This document shows positions 9,394 through 22,655 of a stretch of DNA of 64,000 nt, one piece after another. The notes beneath the pieces were generated by a model. It searched no databases. It was not told the DNA's origin and saw only the letters and a list, made by a program, of their open reading frames with translations. A program made the translations under genes and the position numbers. The stretch spans positions 930,001 through 994,000 of the forward strand of contig JAQOOI010000070.1 of the NCBI GenBank assembly GCA_028554645.1. The letters run 5' to 3'. How positions within the stretch are numbered: the stretch's first letter is position 1; every line of letters begins with the position of its first letter. Source of the DNA: Omphalotus guepiniiformis (taxonomy: Eukaryota; Basidiomycota; Agaricomycetes; Agaricales; Omphalotaceae).

Positions 9394-12180
9394 TCAACCT
9401 TGACTTTCATACGCGTTGCTTTTATGTTTTGGTGTAAACATAAATGCCTCGGGAGCAGGGCCCAAGAACATTTCAGAGATCTTCACCCAATCTTGGCTGT
9501 TGGGACTCGCAAGCAGAGTTTCTAACAAGGCAGACGTGAGCTTTCAGCAGGCTGTGAATGAATGTCAACATACCTAGTTCATCGCGGCCGCGGAAAGCTG
9601 GAGCGCGGTCATTAATACGTGCGGGCAAACGTTCCAAGATACCAATCGGCACATATCGATATTGAAACGATAGGGATTCACACAAATAACGACGCGTAGC
9701 ATTGATACCAGACGTGTCTGTGCCGAAATGGCTAAAAAAAATTGCGAGCGAGCATGAACATTTAGATCAAGGAGGAAAATCTGAAGTCATACCAGAGGCC
9801 AAATTCCGCGAGCTGTGTGAATTGTGAACATTTGTGTGGGAGAACGAAAGAAAGTTCACTTACTTTTCGGATTCCTTCGAGACGTTCTCTTGCGCTGATA
9901 TCCCACTCTCGTTGCTCCTTGATCTCCGTGAAAATCCAAGGCTTGATGAGAGCGCCTAAGTAGAGAATCGGTGATGCAAACAACATGCAGAAGTTCTAGA
10001 TCTCACCGCGACCGATCATCACTCCATCCACGCCGCTGCTCTCGATACAAGTTCGATAGCCTTCATAAGAGAAACAATCTCCGCCACCAAAAATCGGAAC
10101 AGGAGGCACTGTGCAAAGAAAATCAAAGTCTATGACAAGGAGGACGGAACGTAACCTACGATCTTCTTCAGCCTCTCGTGCACGAACAGCCTCCACGCAT
10201 TGTCTGATGTAATCCCAGTCCGCGAGTTTGGTGTACCGTTGTTGGCGGGTACGACCATGTAGCTGAAAAGTCGAAGGTTCGCATCTGAGCAAAATCTATC
10301 AGAGTCGACTCACTGATATAAAACCGGCATTCCATTCGCAAGCTAGGCGCGGCATGAGCTTGTGAGAGGTATTTTTACCGTCCTTCACGCCTGCCCTGAG
10401 CTTGACAGTAACAGGAATTTCGCCAAGGGCCTTGTTCATTCCAACGATGATTCTACCTAGTTTGCCAGGTGCGTCTAGCACTAATAGCACGAACCATGTT
10501 AATGAAACTCAGCAAACGGATTATGGAAACCTCACGCGCAGAACCGCTTCCTGTTTTGAAAACCAGGTCAATGGGACAACCACAGTTGATGTCGACGAAG
10601 TCTATGTTCCCGGCACATTCCTTTGCGATTATCTCTGCTGTTGGTACGAGTGTGTTGGGTTTATTTCCTGCAAGCTGCACGCCGAAAATCTTTTCTGAGG
10701 GATGTCTTCTAACTAAAGACCACTCTTCCTTTGATCCAGAGAGAAAAGACGTCGCAAGGCCCACTGTAATGCCGGAACATTAGACTAGAGACCCTTAAAT
10801 GAATTCTCTGAACTCACTTTCTCCGCAAGTGATATCAGCGCCGTACGTTACGCACAGACGGCGAAATGGCTAGTTGCGCGTGTTGAGAAACACTAAGTTC
10901 TCGTTATCAGTCGACATACCAGATTGCCCACAGTCGTCAACGGTGCAAGGTCTGTCATAACGGTTAAAAAGAGGTCAACGACCGGAGATTGAATGCGCGT
11001 ATTCACAGGTTTTGCCTGTCCAATTTAGCCTCTTCTTCTCTTGAAATCGTAAGGGCACGTCTGGAGTGTCATCGGTGTGTTCCAGAGCGGTTGCCTTGGC
11101 TGGAGTTGAAGCAATCTGATTTGCATCGGTTTCTTGGATGCCTTCCATGACCTGTTCGGGTTCAGGAACGACGATAGTGTCTGTATTCTGCTCGGGTAAA
11201 GAAACCTCGGTTGTGCCTCCCTGGGGTAATTCTGAAGCAGACCTTGGCTCCGCCTGCTTGCGCTTTTCTGTCTTTTCCGCTTCTTGCATTTCACGCAGGT
11301 AGGCATCGGCAATGGGGGTGGGATACTATGAGAAAAGAGGTTGGCAATCGTGCGCACAGGAATGAATCAATGCATGCCAACACCTTTTTGGTGCGTAAGA
11401 GTCTCTGGACATCAGGTCCAATATAGTTCATTTCTGTTGCACTCAGTGCCGCGTTTGCTTTTTTCACTTCATCTTTGATGAGTGACAATTCGCCTTTGTC
11501 ATCTTTATGAACATGAGCGCTAAGGTAGCGACATTTAAAACCATATCTGGAGGAGAACTCTTTGAGATATGTGCAAGCTAGAACACCAAGGTCTACCACG
11601 CACCTACATTCTCCAAACTCCTCAAAAACAGGACAGAGAATTGATTTTGGCTGCTCAGCATCATCCCCTTCTATAGGTGTACGCAAAGCATCGGCAACTG
11701 TGGGCATACATAGATCTGGTGGTTTTGCTTCAAGGTATGCCGAAATATCATGACTGCGTCGACAACTAGCAAGTAATATGTGTCAGATTGTTATAACATG
11801 AGCTGAAGAGGCGACGCACTCAGAACCAAATTCACAGACAGATCCACTCGCGATCTTCCAGCAAAGATCAAGTTCGTCTCGAACTTTGCCGAACTTCCTG
11901 TTTTTATTCTGGCCTTGCCGGGCCTTTTTCTCCTCCTTGTTTCGTCGTTTTCGTGCTGGGCCGTTACCTCGCGAATCTGAAGGATCGTCGTTTCTTCCTG
12001 TCCCTACGTGACTTGCCCCACCTTCGGCAGCATCATCATCAGGAACTACGAAAGTTTGTACGGACAGAAGGAATCTGAAGAGAGCATATTTTTTTTTCCA
12101 GATAAGCATTGTCTTGAGGACAGCTGCTCAATCACTCACTCTTGCTTGACGGCAGCGGTTCCAGCGGGGAAGTCCGACAT
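9394..12180 (-). CDS. DUS3: tRNA-dihydrouridine(47) synthase [NAD(P)(+)], DUS3
   Basis: FMN enzyme that reduces uridine 47 of tRNA to dihydrouridine. The order, read leftward, fits DUS3: short first exon [13 protein letters not shown], a basic linker ([20 protein letters not shown]), two CCCH-type zinc-finger segments ([17 protein letters not shown] near 11.85 kb; [14 protein letters not shown] near 11.65 kb), an acidic/Pro-rich spacer, then the TIM barrel with [36 protein letters not shown] (with the catalytic-type Cys), [51 protein letters not shown] and [10 protein letters not shown], and the helical C-terminal domain ([34 protein letters not shown]). It ends NAYESQG at 9394. Many introns; the first joins K-Q-E to FLLSVQTF using the GTGAGTGA donor. 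ATG 12178-12180. Confidence 0.92.
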
Positions 12181-12760
12181 CCTCAACAGTGGTCTTGGGG
12201 GTTAGAATCCGGTGATAAGCCGCAACTTGTTTTGAACCCAATGTTTCTGTGGTTATTTGAGTTCGTTCGTACATTTCGACGAAACAAAAAAACTTAACTC
12301 ACTCGATGGCAGTCAAATTTCAAGTCGGTTTGACTGGGTTGCAAGTACAAACTCAGTACTCAGCTGCAGTTTGGCTTTGGTTCAAGGCTGGCTCAAATAT
12401 GGCACAGCCACCTCCTGTAAAATAATAGTAACTATATGTTCCACGAGAGTGGCAGGTGCTTAGAATGAATCCATATATCGATATTCTCTGATACTTCCCC
12501 ATGACAATTCTACCTATCCGGCTCAACCTTCGAGCCTGTGCCACAATCGTTCTGAATTAGCACCTTTCGAGCAATCCATGATTTTGAGCATATAAATCAT
12601 TAACAGATCATAATTCATGAATAACGTGTCATACAAGCAGGTTCTAAAGGAATGTTACAGATATATTGTATCGATGGCCCAGGACGATCGAGAGCTGAAG
12701 ACCATCAACCGACTTTCGATACAGGTATTCTTGAATCGAACCGCGTTCACCTCACCCGAC

Positions 12761-13285
12761 CTACAAGCTGATGGAAATAGGAGTGCATCCGATGGCGATA
12801 ACGCCGTTCTAAAGTGTCCAAGGTAAGTCGTGATACATTTAGTGTTTGCTATGACTTACGAAATTGTTGTTCTGGCAGCAGACTGGCTGAGCTGTGCAGC
12901 TGTTGCCTCCCACACCGACAACGGAGATCGGAGAGCAGGTAATACCACTGCAAGACAGCAGGTACGGGGTTTCAATAAGTTCGCAGACTGATAATCTGAA
13001 ATATGAACTTACATGGGAATGTCAAGGCCACCGAGCACGACACCAAGAAGACCCAAGAGAATACCGAGCGCCGAATCGCTGGACTGCATACCAGGTACAT
13101 CAGGCTCCTTTCCACTTTAGCACTACATGTCTATCTTTACTCACTGATTGAACCGACTGGCAGCATTGCAGTGCGCCCGTTGTGCATTGGCCATCCTGGC
13201 GGGGGACTACGCTGGCAGCTGCAACGAATGGAAGCACCAGGAGTGCAAATACACAAAGAGAGACGGAAGAGGCGCGAGCAAACAT
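12761..13285 (-). CDS. Class I hydrophobin
   Basis: Secreted surface-active protein that self-assembles on hyphal and fruit-body surfaces. Four exons assemble to 115 residues. A signal peptide, [20 protein letters not shown] plus VAAA, ends near residue 24. Eight cysteines follow in hydrophobin order: C34, C41-C42 ([10 protein letters not shown]), C75 (GITCSPI), C88 (GGNSC), C94-C95 (TAQPVCC), C108 (IGC). The Cys3-Cys4 loop is about 32 residues and hydrophobic ([19 protein letters not shown]), as in class I proteins. Introns interrupt after SVQS, inside the codon before GITC, and after NNNF, matching the usual positions in Agaricomycete hydrophobin genes. An upstream in-frame Met (13366) would place extra residues before the signal peptide and is rejected. 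Stop at 12761-12763. Confidence 0.95.
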
Positions 13286-13366
13286 GGTGAACTGTGTTGA
13301 AAGGCTGGGGTGTAGAAGAACTGGATAAGGTGTTCGACTGGAGAATGAGGATAAATTTAGCTCCAT

Positions 13367-13373
13367 TTTATAG
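13367..13373 (-). promoter_or_regulatory. TATA box of the hydrophobin gene
   Basis: Leftward strand reads TATAAAA, about 80 bp upstream of the hydrophobin ATG at 13285, a normal place for a TATA box in a strongly expressed fungal gene. Confidence 0.55.
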
Positions 13374-14304
13374 TTGTCGAAGGACCCATTGCCGATTCCG
13401 GATGTTGAGCACTTTAAGATTGAAAAATATTTATGGTCTTTATCGTTCTGTTTGATTGCGATGATACTGGGTTCATATTGAACTTTGAGGTGCCCAATTC
13501 ATAGTTTGCAGGTACTCTTTTTGGCTTCTTCGCGACCCCAGGAGCAAGCATGTTCAGATCCATCCATGTCACTTCTTCTGCATCCAATGAACCGTTGGGA
13601 CCAGAGAGGTTCCTACCGCCATCATTGATTGGTTCTCGCTCTTCCATGAATACTACAATCCAAGTGAGCATACACATGCAAGGCAAACAATTGACCGCCA
13701 TGATAGCCCTCCATTGCAAACCAACTCCGAGCTTCCCTTGAACGCATCCTGGATCGTTTCTATATTGCTGCCATCCAAATCGAGATTTATTGGTGCACCT
13801 GCTCGTTTGATAGATGTATATAAGGTAGGCATACACATCTGGGTGGCCTAATTTTCTTCCTCTCGAATGTTTGTTTTCTTGTGATTTCATCTATCAAAGC
13901 AGAGCGAAATCGAACAATAAACGTTTCTTTGATGAATATTTGGATAGAATCCTGACTATGCAGACATACCATTTTAACAAGACTCATACGAACATGCATA
14001 AGTTGTGGGGGCACCGGAGAAAGGTGGTGGAGGTGAGAGACCTGGCAATCAGCCGGGCCGGGTAAACCGGTTCTATTGACTTCCGATCACCGATCGGTTA
14101 CAGTTCTACTGAGTTCAGCTTGCTCATCGCTACAGTTTGTACTTATGCCGTGCATAATTACTACACACAACGGTCCTATTCACCTTTCACCGCTATTGCA
14201 CGTCGACCTCTAGGCTTCAAATTCTTCTTCAGATTGTCACAACTGTTCGAACCCCAGTGCACCGATAGCGAGGAACTCGCGTCAGCGCGATTGCAACTTT
14301 GGAG
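13374..14304. other. Intergenic between divergent hydrophobin and regulator genes
   Basis: A shared upstream region of about 0.9 kb. A leftward 158-codon frame (13414-13890) shows no domain or splice logic and is not called. A local palindrome GATCACCGATCGGT lies near 14085-14098. The rest shows nothing I can name. Confidence 0.4.
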
Positions 14305-17300
14305 ATGCCTGTAGATACCACAAAAGCACCAACGAGACGCAAGGAGAAGCATTTGAGTCCGGAAGAGCTTAAGGATATTGAACAGAAGCGTCTTCGTGGT
14401 AGGTAGCTTCATCTCACACGTTAACCTTCGTTGACTTGCAGTTCAGGGGAACTCTCTTGTGCTGAATGTCGTCGACTCAAGTTACGCTGTGACAAGAAGG
14501 TTCCATGCGGTTCGTGTGTTCGTCGAGGATGCGACAGTATCTGTCCTTGTGGAATCCTAGAAGCTGGCGCTGGCACTAGATTCATTCTCGCTTCAACAAC
14601 TCAACTCCATTCCAAAATTACTACCATGTCCACCCGGATACGAGCGCTTGAAGATGCCCTGGCCATCTTTCAGGCCACCGTATCGTCAGAACGCCACCCC
14701 CTCCTTGAAGACGAGCTCCTGAAGATCAAATTTGGTCCTGAGGTTCTACCTGAATCTGGCGGAAATGCTACTGTGGGAGACAACTCCGAGTCACAGGTGC
14801 ACGATGGCTCTTTCGTAGAAAATAAAGAGGTACCCACTTTGGATGCCCTTGGAACTTTGACCTTGGGAGAAGGTGGAGTGACAAGGTACTTTGGCAGATC
14901 AGCAGGAAGCGAGACGTTGATCTTGGTAAGCCGTAAATCATTGCACTTGTCCTTATTAGCAGCCAGGGTTAGTTTCTACCAAAGACTAAAGGCAGACCCT
15001 GATCGAAAACTCATTCAGCTTCGACATCACTTGCATTGCTCGCGAAATTCCTTCAATCTATGCTGATTGTTGCTATCCTGACAGGCAGGGGAACGATATC
15101 TCACTTCCGACGACATCTCGGACAATGAAACAACCAGTGAAGAGGGTGAAGCAATTAGCACTAATGGTGTTGTGTACACTCCGGCCGCTGCATCCGCCTC
15201 CCAAGGTGGATCTCCTAGTGTAAACGAGCCTTCTCCTGGGATCTCTACGGCCACTTCTTCCGCCCCTTCAGGCTCTGTTTTCGCTGCGAGACCTTCTCCC
15301 TTTGACGCTCTACCCAGTGAGGTATATGCACTCAGCGTCGGCACAGCATATCCCTCTACTGGGCTTACAATTGGGCAGCTCCTTAGACATCTCCCCTCGC
15401 CCGCTCGAGCCCAGGTACTTGCTCAATCTTATGTCGACCATGCGTCTCTCTTCTTTAGACCAATGAAGAAAGCAGAGCTTTTTGATACAGTGCTACCGAT
15501 GGTATATTCGCAGAATGGCAAATCTGACGAGCAACGACCACCGCCTCATTCCAAGCTTGTCCCCGAGGGTGTCGCGCTTGATTCTACAAGTGCCGGTGAC
15601 ACTAGACCCTTAGCAGGGCTTGATTGGACATCCGCAGGATCACCGGCAGCGGGAGTTTCTCCCCACTTACTCGCTGCGGTCTTCTTCATCTTCGCCCTTG
15701 GTGCCTTTTTTGACCTGTCATTGCCAGCAACCGATTACGGAGCAGAAGGTGAAAAATGGTTTGGATTGGGGAGGAAGGCTTTGTCATGCTCCAGGGGAGT
15801 TCTTCCGACATCAAAGACCGAGGATGCAAACCCGAAAGAGTCAAGTCAAAGTACCACCGAATGCTCCTCGACAGCATCGCCCATTTCGCCTGACCTTGAC
15901 TCCCCTTATCCGGATCCTGCCGAGACCACATTCGCTGCTCCTCCGTCTAGCGCTGAGGACACTATTCGTGCACTAGGTCTGATGGCTACCTATTGCAGCA
16001 TGGCAGGGACATACTCGAGAGACAGTGCTTGGAGTGGAATGAGCCTTACAGCAAAAATTGCTCAGGGCGCTGGCTTCCGTTAGTCCATTTCTCTTCTAGT
16101 GTTCTAGTGGTTGCTAAGACTTACACCGATTAACCTAGATCGTGATCCCGCAAGGTGGCACATGGATCCTACTACGGTACAGAGACGACGTTTATTGTGG
16201 TGGGAGGTATTCACTGCTGATATCAGCCATGTGAATTCGTTTATCGTGATTTTGCCAACCGTTTACTAATATCCCACCTCTAAAAATTCAGAGTCTTGCG
16301 GTGGGCCGCCCTCCATCAATACATTTATCCTTCGTGGATTGCGAGTTTCCGACAGACGAAGAGGCAACCTTAAGTGATGACGGCGAGGAGGTCATGGGCT
16401 GTATGTGATATGTCTTTCCATCTGGAATTGGAATGGGACTCAAACGATGCTATTTCAGTCTGGAGAATGAAATATACATTTGCTCGAGATGCTTTCCTTC
16501 CCGTCATTAATACTACGTTGACTGCCAAGTCTCCAAGCTATGGAACAATCTTGGACCTTGATCGCAAGGTGCGTTTCAATATTCTTCAGATGTGATAAAG
16601 CTTATACCTCTACGTAGGTTCGTGAACAAGCCCCGCTCACTGGATTCAAGCGCTATGTAGGACTAGAACAAGACGGCAAAGACATTTATTACAACAGCGG
16701 TCTTGGTTTGCGGGATTTCTATTCCAGCCAACATCGAACTGTCAGTACGTGCGGGCATTTTTCGTCCACCTCTAAAAGATACAGCATCGTTAAAGCCTAT
16801 CCTTGACAGCTATGCTCTATTTGCATCGCTCATTCTTTGCTCATGCTATGCTAAAACATCCTTCAAATCCTTTGATGTCTCCTTTCGCGCCTTCGTTTCT
16901 TGCGGCATACCGAGCTGCGAGCGTTATAATCAAAGCGGCCATCCATTTCTTTGATAGATGTTCTGAGACTGCTGGACGTGTCTGGTTCCTGACATACCAT
17001 GTCTTCAGTGCAGCGGTGAGCTTCGTTTGCATTTGAATTCGTGCTGCAAAACTCATTCTTTCTAGATGACGGTCGGTACAGTGGTTCGGCGTTCACCCAA
17101 CTCGAGTATCGCCGAAAGCGCTCTTTTTGATCTCAGTCGGGCTGTTGATCTTTTTGAGAAATGTGCCCATATATCTCACCGGAACAAAATAGCCTTTGTG
17201 AGTCCTATCGGCGTCTCTTCCTTTATGTTTGTGCTAACGCGACATGTCGGAAAGACACTCCTTCGTAAGCTCAAAGAGAAGGCAGTTCGGTCATACACGG

Positions 17301-18496
17301 AATTCAAGGCGTCGAAAAGTTCTTCTGAAAAGGCTTCTCCGGTGCAAAGCGAGACACTCGACACTAATCTCTTCACTCACCCACAAGTAGGGGATGACGA
17401 GGACTCTGAATTAGCCATCTTCGGGGGTCATACTAGGGTGCTGACTAAAGTAACGAAACTCAAAGGGAAAGGAAAGGCTCGAAAGGGATCCCAAGGGAGC
17501 CTCAGCGCTAGCAGCCCTTCTTCGTTCTCCGTTGCGGATGATTCACCACCACCCCTCTCTGACCTCGCCAGCCACGTAGAGAGACCCCCCGTGCCTACGG
17601 ACGGTGACCATTTCAATGGGGATTTGAATTTTGATTCAGTGATGATAGACGTTAATGTGATGCCTTCCGGAAACTTCGACGCTGCCCTCGACTTCGGAGC
17701 AGGCACTCTGGGTACAGGTACCGGAGAGCTTGCGAACATGGCATTAGAAGGCATCGGCGTGGGTGCTGATATGAGTCGGCCACAAGCTCTCGATGGCTCC
17801 GATGCAGCATTTATGACGCAGGTACCTCCCTCATTGATGGAGTATCTTAGTGGTACCGAGACCAATGTGAGTGGACCCTCTCAACCCAGCTCTTCCACAG
17901 CAGCATTATGGCCATCAGCACAAGAGAACACTCGGAATCAAGCTTTCACCGCTTATAACATGGAGACCGGTCCCAGCCAAAGGTTAGCTGCAGAGTGGGC
18001 GAACTTCGAAGCAAAGTTTACCCCTCCTGTTCCTCCTGTGTCAAGCAATACGCTCCTGTCCCGAGCAGCCGATCTACAAAATCGATTCGAAGCTTTGATA
18101 GCTGAAAGTCGATCCTTGAGCGCTCAAACATCGCTACTTTCAAGCCTACGACAGAATAACCTTGAGCGAACGTCGGCTGCTATGAATAACATGGATACTT
18201 CATCAACGTGGCCTGCACAACTACCTCAGCATGGTCAGCAGCATTCATGGGGTCAACTAGGCGAAGCGAAAGGATTTTCTAATCCTGGTGGACGATATGG
18301 TAGTTTCGAGCAGTTTCCCACACTATCTGAGCCTTTCGGTCTTGACGCAGCGACTTCTTCGAGTCAAGGCGGTTGGAGTAGTGGAGCTGGAAACAGTCAA
18401 GGTATGGCTATAATTCCTGACATGAGGTTGGATGGTAGCTGGACAATGTTTTTGAGGAATCTGGGGCTAATGGACACAAGCGGGGGTGGAAGCTGA
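14305..18496 (+). CDS. Zn(II)2Cys6 transcription factor with fungal-specific TF domain
   Basis: Nuclear DNA-binding regulator. Exon 1 (ATG at 14305) gives MPVDTTKAPTRRKEKHLSPE then ELKDIEQKRLRG and splices to SSGELSCAECRRLKLRCDKK followed by VPCGSCVRRGCDSIC: the six-Cys binuclear cluster (C-x2-C-x6-C-x5-C-x2-C-x8-C). A coiled-coil linker follows (MSTRIRALEDALAIFQ). The central fungal-specific TF domain shows MAGTYSRDSAWSGMSLTAKI, AQGAGFR spliced to DRDPARWHMDPTTVQRRRLL, WWE, SLAVGRPPSIHLSFVDCEFP. Later exons carry FKRYVGLEQDGKDIYY, LYLHRSFFAHAMLKHPSNPL and AAYRAASVIIKAAIHFFDRC. The last exon (17066-18496) is mostly low complexity, Ser/Gly/Pro-rich, with a possible helical motif near LQNRFEALIAESRSLSAQ. 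At least eight introns. Target genes cannot be read from sequence. Confidence 0.88.
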
Positions 18497-18817
18497 GTTC
18501 ATATTTGCTATTAACGTTTAACACTTCCTTTTGTCCTACTGTATCGCTTTCGATGTATCCGATTTGTACTTGTAAAATTTAACGTTTCAAGATCGCCAGG
18601 CGACTGTAAACAGAATACTAACCACCTTGTACGAGATTCGTGTCAGTGTTCGTTTGTCTTTATATTTATTCAAATGGTATCTAATAATATACGTGGTGCG
18701 AAATGTCAGTGATAGATTCCAGCCATCTAGCGAGGTCCAAGTCAGATCCAGTTCTTGACTTGGGAAGACTACAATTGCCCTTCCAAGTTACTTGTGCCAA
18801 GAGTCCAAATCCCTGAT
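18497..18817. other. Short convergent intergenic
   Basis: 3' flanks of the Zn-cluster regulator and LCB2. AT-rich, no gene seen. Confidence 0.5.
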
Positions 18818-21002
18818 TCAATGTTCATGATCAGGGATATGGACCAATTCTATGGCCCTAGAAGTGACTTCATCAATCGTCCACCTCTCGCCCTTCGGAA
18901 TACCATGCTTCAAATCCAAGATATCACCAATCTCATCACATGCCTTCATTACGATATCAATATCTTCCTTCGTGTGCGCCGCACTAACGCAGAACCGCAC
19001 GCGAGTGGTTATGAGAGGCGTAGCAGGATAAGCGACGACGACAGTAATGATAGGAGTCTTGCGATCCTTCATCATGCGGTGGAACATCATCATCTTGGCC
19101 GGATTGAAGATGAGCAATGGCACAATAGGAGAAGAGGGGTGCCCGTAAGTGATGAAACCCAGCTTGTCCAATCCTCGGTGAAGATAGTACGAGTTGAACG
19201 CAAGACGGCGGAGACGTGTCCGACCTTCACTACCTGATGCTAGTTCAGGGGGCAGATTCATCCAGGTAGGAAGATTCTTGTGCGGAACAGGACCAGGGTG
19301 GTGATATGTGTCCATTGCTGAAGAGTGGCCGTTTTGAAGCTGCAGAGACGAAGACGTGTCAATACCCATGATACTAGCCATGCTGGCCAGTATCTGCGTG
19401 AGGACAGGGGGTGTCATGGCTTCCGCGTAGGGGCCGGAGTAACCTCGTATCCGGAGACGGTCGATGAGAGTCTTTTTCCCAGCAATGTAGCCACCAGCGG
19501 CACCGAAAGACTTAGTGAATGTGCCCATTAGGACGTCAATTGAGTTGGGGTCCACACCAAAGTAATCAGCCACGCCACGTCCGTGAGGACCAACAGCTCC
19601 GACAGAGTGAGCTTCATCCACGAAAAGGTAGAACTGAGTATGGTGATCAATAAATCTCGAGCCATCATTGTGCAATAAGACGAACCTTATACTTTTCCTT
19701 AAGCTTCATGATGCCAGGCAAATTGACCATAGTTCCCTCCATGCTGTACATGCCCTCGACAATAAGCAGAATCTTTTTCCAAGGACGGTGAGTCTTGGGC
19801 TGGCCCTGACTGATAACCTCGCGTAGTAAGGCTTCGAGATTCTCCATGTCGTTGTGCTTGAACATTCGGACATGAGCACCACTATGCCTAACGCCAAACC
19901 GAATTGACGAATGATTGAGCTCGTCGGAAATTACCAGACAACCTTTCGAAACCAAAGCAGGAATGAAAGTCGAATTGGTAGCGAAACCCATTGAACTGAT
20001 CAAGGCATCCTCAGTCCCGACGAAATTGGCCACAAGCGATTCAGTGAGGGTGTGGAGATCGCTGGAACCGCCTTCCAGACGAGAGCCACACGTGGTGACG
20101 CCATAATGTTTGATACACTCTTCTACAGCATCCGCGCAACCTCCTCGAGCTTGTGCAAAGCCAAGGTAATTGTAGGAAGAAATGTTCAGCGCTCGTGTGC
20201 GAGTACCTAGTGAAATTTGGGTGTGGTTGTAGTCAGGCGAGATGCGATCAAGAATTTGAATAGTTCGTCCAGCAACGCCAGTAATAGGTTGAGAGAAACA
20301 TTCATCCATACGAGCCTTCATACGACGGGTATAAAAGGAGTCAAAGTCGGAGTTGAGAGGTGCGTAACCCTATAAAAAACGACATATTAGCATGGGACAG
20401 ATGTGGTGGAAGGGAATTAACCGGGAAAAACAGGAGCAGTCGCAGATACTCACATCATGAGGCATTAAATGTTTGAAAGCAGATGGGGTGAAGCGTTTTC
20501 CAAGGAAATCGCGAACATGGCCCAGAACAATTAGAATGAGGTAACTTATGTACGTTGAAAGAAGGATGTAATAGGGTGGGTCGCGGTCAACATGCCGAGC
20601 TATAGGTGCGCCTGGGGTGTGCTGTGCAATGTGCCTAAATTCCTCGTTCGCACAATGTCCAAACTCGGTATGAACAGTAGTGAACACCTGTTCAGAGGTC
20701 GGTGGCCGTGCAGGTAAGGCAAGTCCATCACTGTTGTCGAGCTCGTGCTCCTCCAACAACACAGAATCTTCCGTTGACGTTGTGACCGAAGAAGACATTG
20801 ACAAGGCTGGTGTCGCCGTCGGCGTCGGTGAGCGACCAGTGCTCCTTGCCCGTGCATCTGCTTGCGAAAGAGCTGAAAGATAAGAAGCAGCGGAAGGCAT
20901 GGGCGACAACGACTGGATAGAACGTTTCTTGAAAATGGACTGAGTCGGTGACGAGCCTCTATTGAACGCCATAGGAGACGGTAAAGGTGAACCAGCAGGC
21001 AT
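18818..21002 (-). CDS. LCB2: Serine palmitoyltransferase subunit 2 (LCB2)
   Basis: PLP-dependent subunit of the ER enzyme that joins serine and palmitoyl-CoA, the first step of sphingolipid synthesis. The N-terminal exon has a Ser/Pro-rich cytosolic tail and one membrane segment (YYILLSTYISYLILIVLG). After an intron the catalytic fold reads RALNISSYNYLGFAQARGGC, YGVTTCGSRLEGGSSDLHTL, DELNHSSIRFGVRHSGAHVR, LLIVEGMYSMEGTMVNLPGI, FYLFVDEAHSVGAVGPHGRG and VLMGTFTKSFGAAGGYIAG. The GTFTKS Lys is the expected PLP-binding residue, present here as in LCB2 and absent from LCB1. Exons join near 19665-19680 (intron after the codons for LIAQ) and at 20360-20455. Start at 21002; other upstream starts cannot be excluded. 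Confidence 0.95.
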
Positions 21003-22225
21003 TTCGAGAGCTTGTTCGTCCAGGGAATTAGGAGAGCTCTCCGTGCGCCTACGCCGTCGTCGTGGTGTTAGATATAAAAAAACTAGAAATTGCTCATATA
21101 ATAACCGCGTCGTTTAACCTGTGGCGTGGAATTTCGTGTATGTATTTACATAATACACCTTACGACATCTCGTATTACCTCCCACGGCCTTCCCGCGACT
21201 CACTCATCTTTAATGACAAACTCGTATACCTGAGGCCGAATGAGAATCTGAGACGCCGTGCCCCGTATTCCCGAATGTTTTAGGTGGTTTGTATTCAACG
21301 AAGCGGCTCCTTATGTCTATCCTCACCTGATCTTCACCGAACTCTAGGATGGATCGATACACCATCGTGACGTTCTACAATCAAGAATATTCAACCAAAC
21401 TTATTTGCTTCATCAATCAGCATATGTATGTACATGAACAGAGCGCTTAGAGCGATCTAGACCAGACTTTGAAGTTAGGAGTAGTCGAGGAAGACCCCGG
21501 GTCACCGTGCGTGCTGTGTCAGCTTGTCGTATCGAGCGGGGACTATAGTAGTCGAGCGGACAACGTATGACAGTGCGTTCCACTCATGATTGAAGCAATG
21601 CGCTATCCGGTGCGTGTTCATATATACTGTACTCAACGACATCAGGAAGACTCCAAAGGCTAGATACAAACGTCAACGAGTAGCTGAGAATTACATGAAT
21701 TACACCCGCCTATCTCTGTCACAATGAACAGTCATATTTTGCATAGTCGGCAGGCAACGTTTGATATGTTGCGGATACATTAAAAAAGAGCGAACAGAAA
21801 CGCGTGAAATATAGCATTAGAAAGCGATAGGACCTATAGACAATTTGATCAAAGTGGGAATCGAGGATATTCAGAAGCCGCTCACTCTGATAGAATATAA
21901 ACCAAGCAATCAGGAAGGCGAATTAAGCATATCTAAAGAAATCACTTCAAAATGGTAACTCATAGAACAAACACAATCCGATACTCACTTGTACAAGTGT
22001 TGAATTCTTTTTCTTTCTCAGAAAGCCAGTTTTCATATTATCCCAAAAAATACCGGACAACTCGCGTTTGACGTAAAGAGTCCTACGACAAGCTTCAGCA
22101 ACTTGGCATAAGGAAGGCAATGGACGAGCAAGTACCATACATCTCTGAAATAGTGTCCTTGCCGCTGGTAGTTCTTCAGCTGCGTTCTGGTGCAAGACCT
22201 GTCCAATCTTCGCGGTATGTCAATA
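21003..22225. other. Gene-poor intergenic region
   Basis: AT-rich 1.2 kb upstream of LCB2. Short open frames on both strands show no domain, codon bias or splice pairing that would make a gene. No repeats were noticed. Confidence 0.4.
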
Positions 22226-22655
22226 TTAGAAGGCAAGATACGGGGGAAACTTGGAATTCACAAGCTGGGCGAATGCAGCGTCAGCATTTGGTAGCGCAGG
22301 TAGCGGCTGCAAGAGGCAATACATTAGCTTTCGTGACAAGTTTCTGCCATAGCACACCACATACCTCAAAGGTTTCCTTCTCCGAGTCCGGGATGTATAC
22401 GCGTCGTTTATAGGGATGATAGTGAATTCGCCGCTGTGAAAACGCTGAAGGTTTCCGTAACGAAGATTTGGGAGGAAGAATTTTGTAATTCATGAAGCGT
22501 GAACCGAAACCAGGAGAAAAGAAGCAGACTGTTTGAACGATGGATAGTATAGACACCGATACAGGCAGTAGAAGGAAAGCAGCTCGATAAAAAGCGCGGC
22601 GCATGTGAACCAGGAAGGGGGCGTGGTAAAATATAACTGGACCATGCTGGGGCAA
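22226..22655 (-). CDS. Small single-pass membrane or secreted protein, unknown
   Basis: Two exons give a consistent leftward frame. Exon 1 reads MRRAFYRAAFLLLPVSVSIL, SIVQTVCFFSPG, then a basic region KPSAFSQRRIHYHPYKRRVY and IPDSEKETFE. A phase-0 intron (GTATGTGG ... CTTGCAG) joins to PLPALPNADAAFAQLVNSKF and PPYLAF, stop 22226-22228. Without the splice the frame would end in a different tail. The hydrophobic N-terminus may be a signal anchor with a basic cytosolic or lumenal tail. Met at 22655 or 22604 could start it, and an upstream exon is possible. Family not recognised. Confidence 0.45.

Noticed and set aside
13414..13890. Leftward 158-codon frame between hydrophobin and regulator
   Set aside because: No domain, no intron logic, irregular composition; lies in a divergent promoter region.
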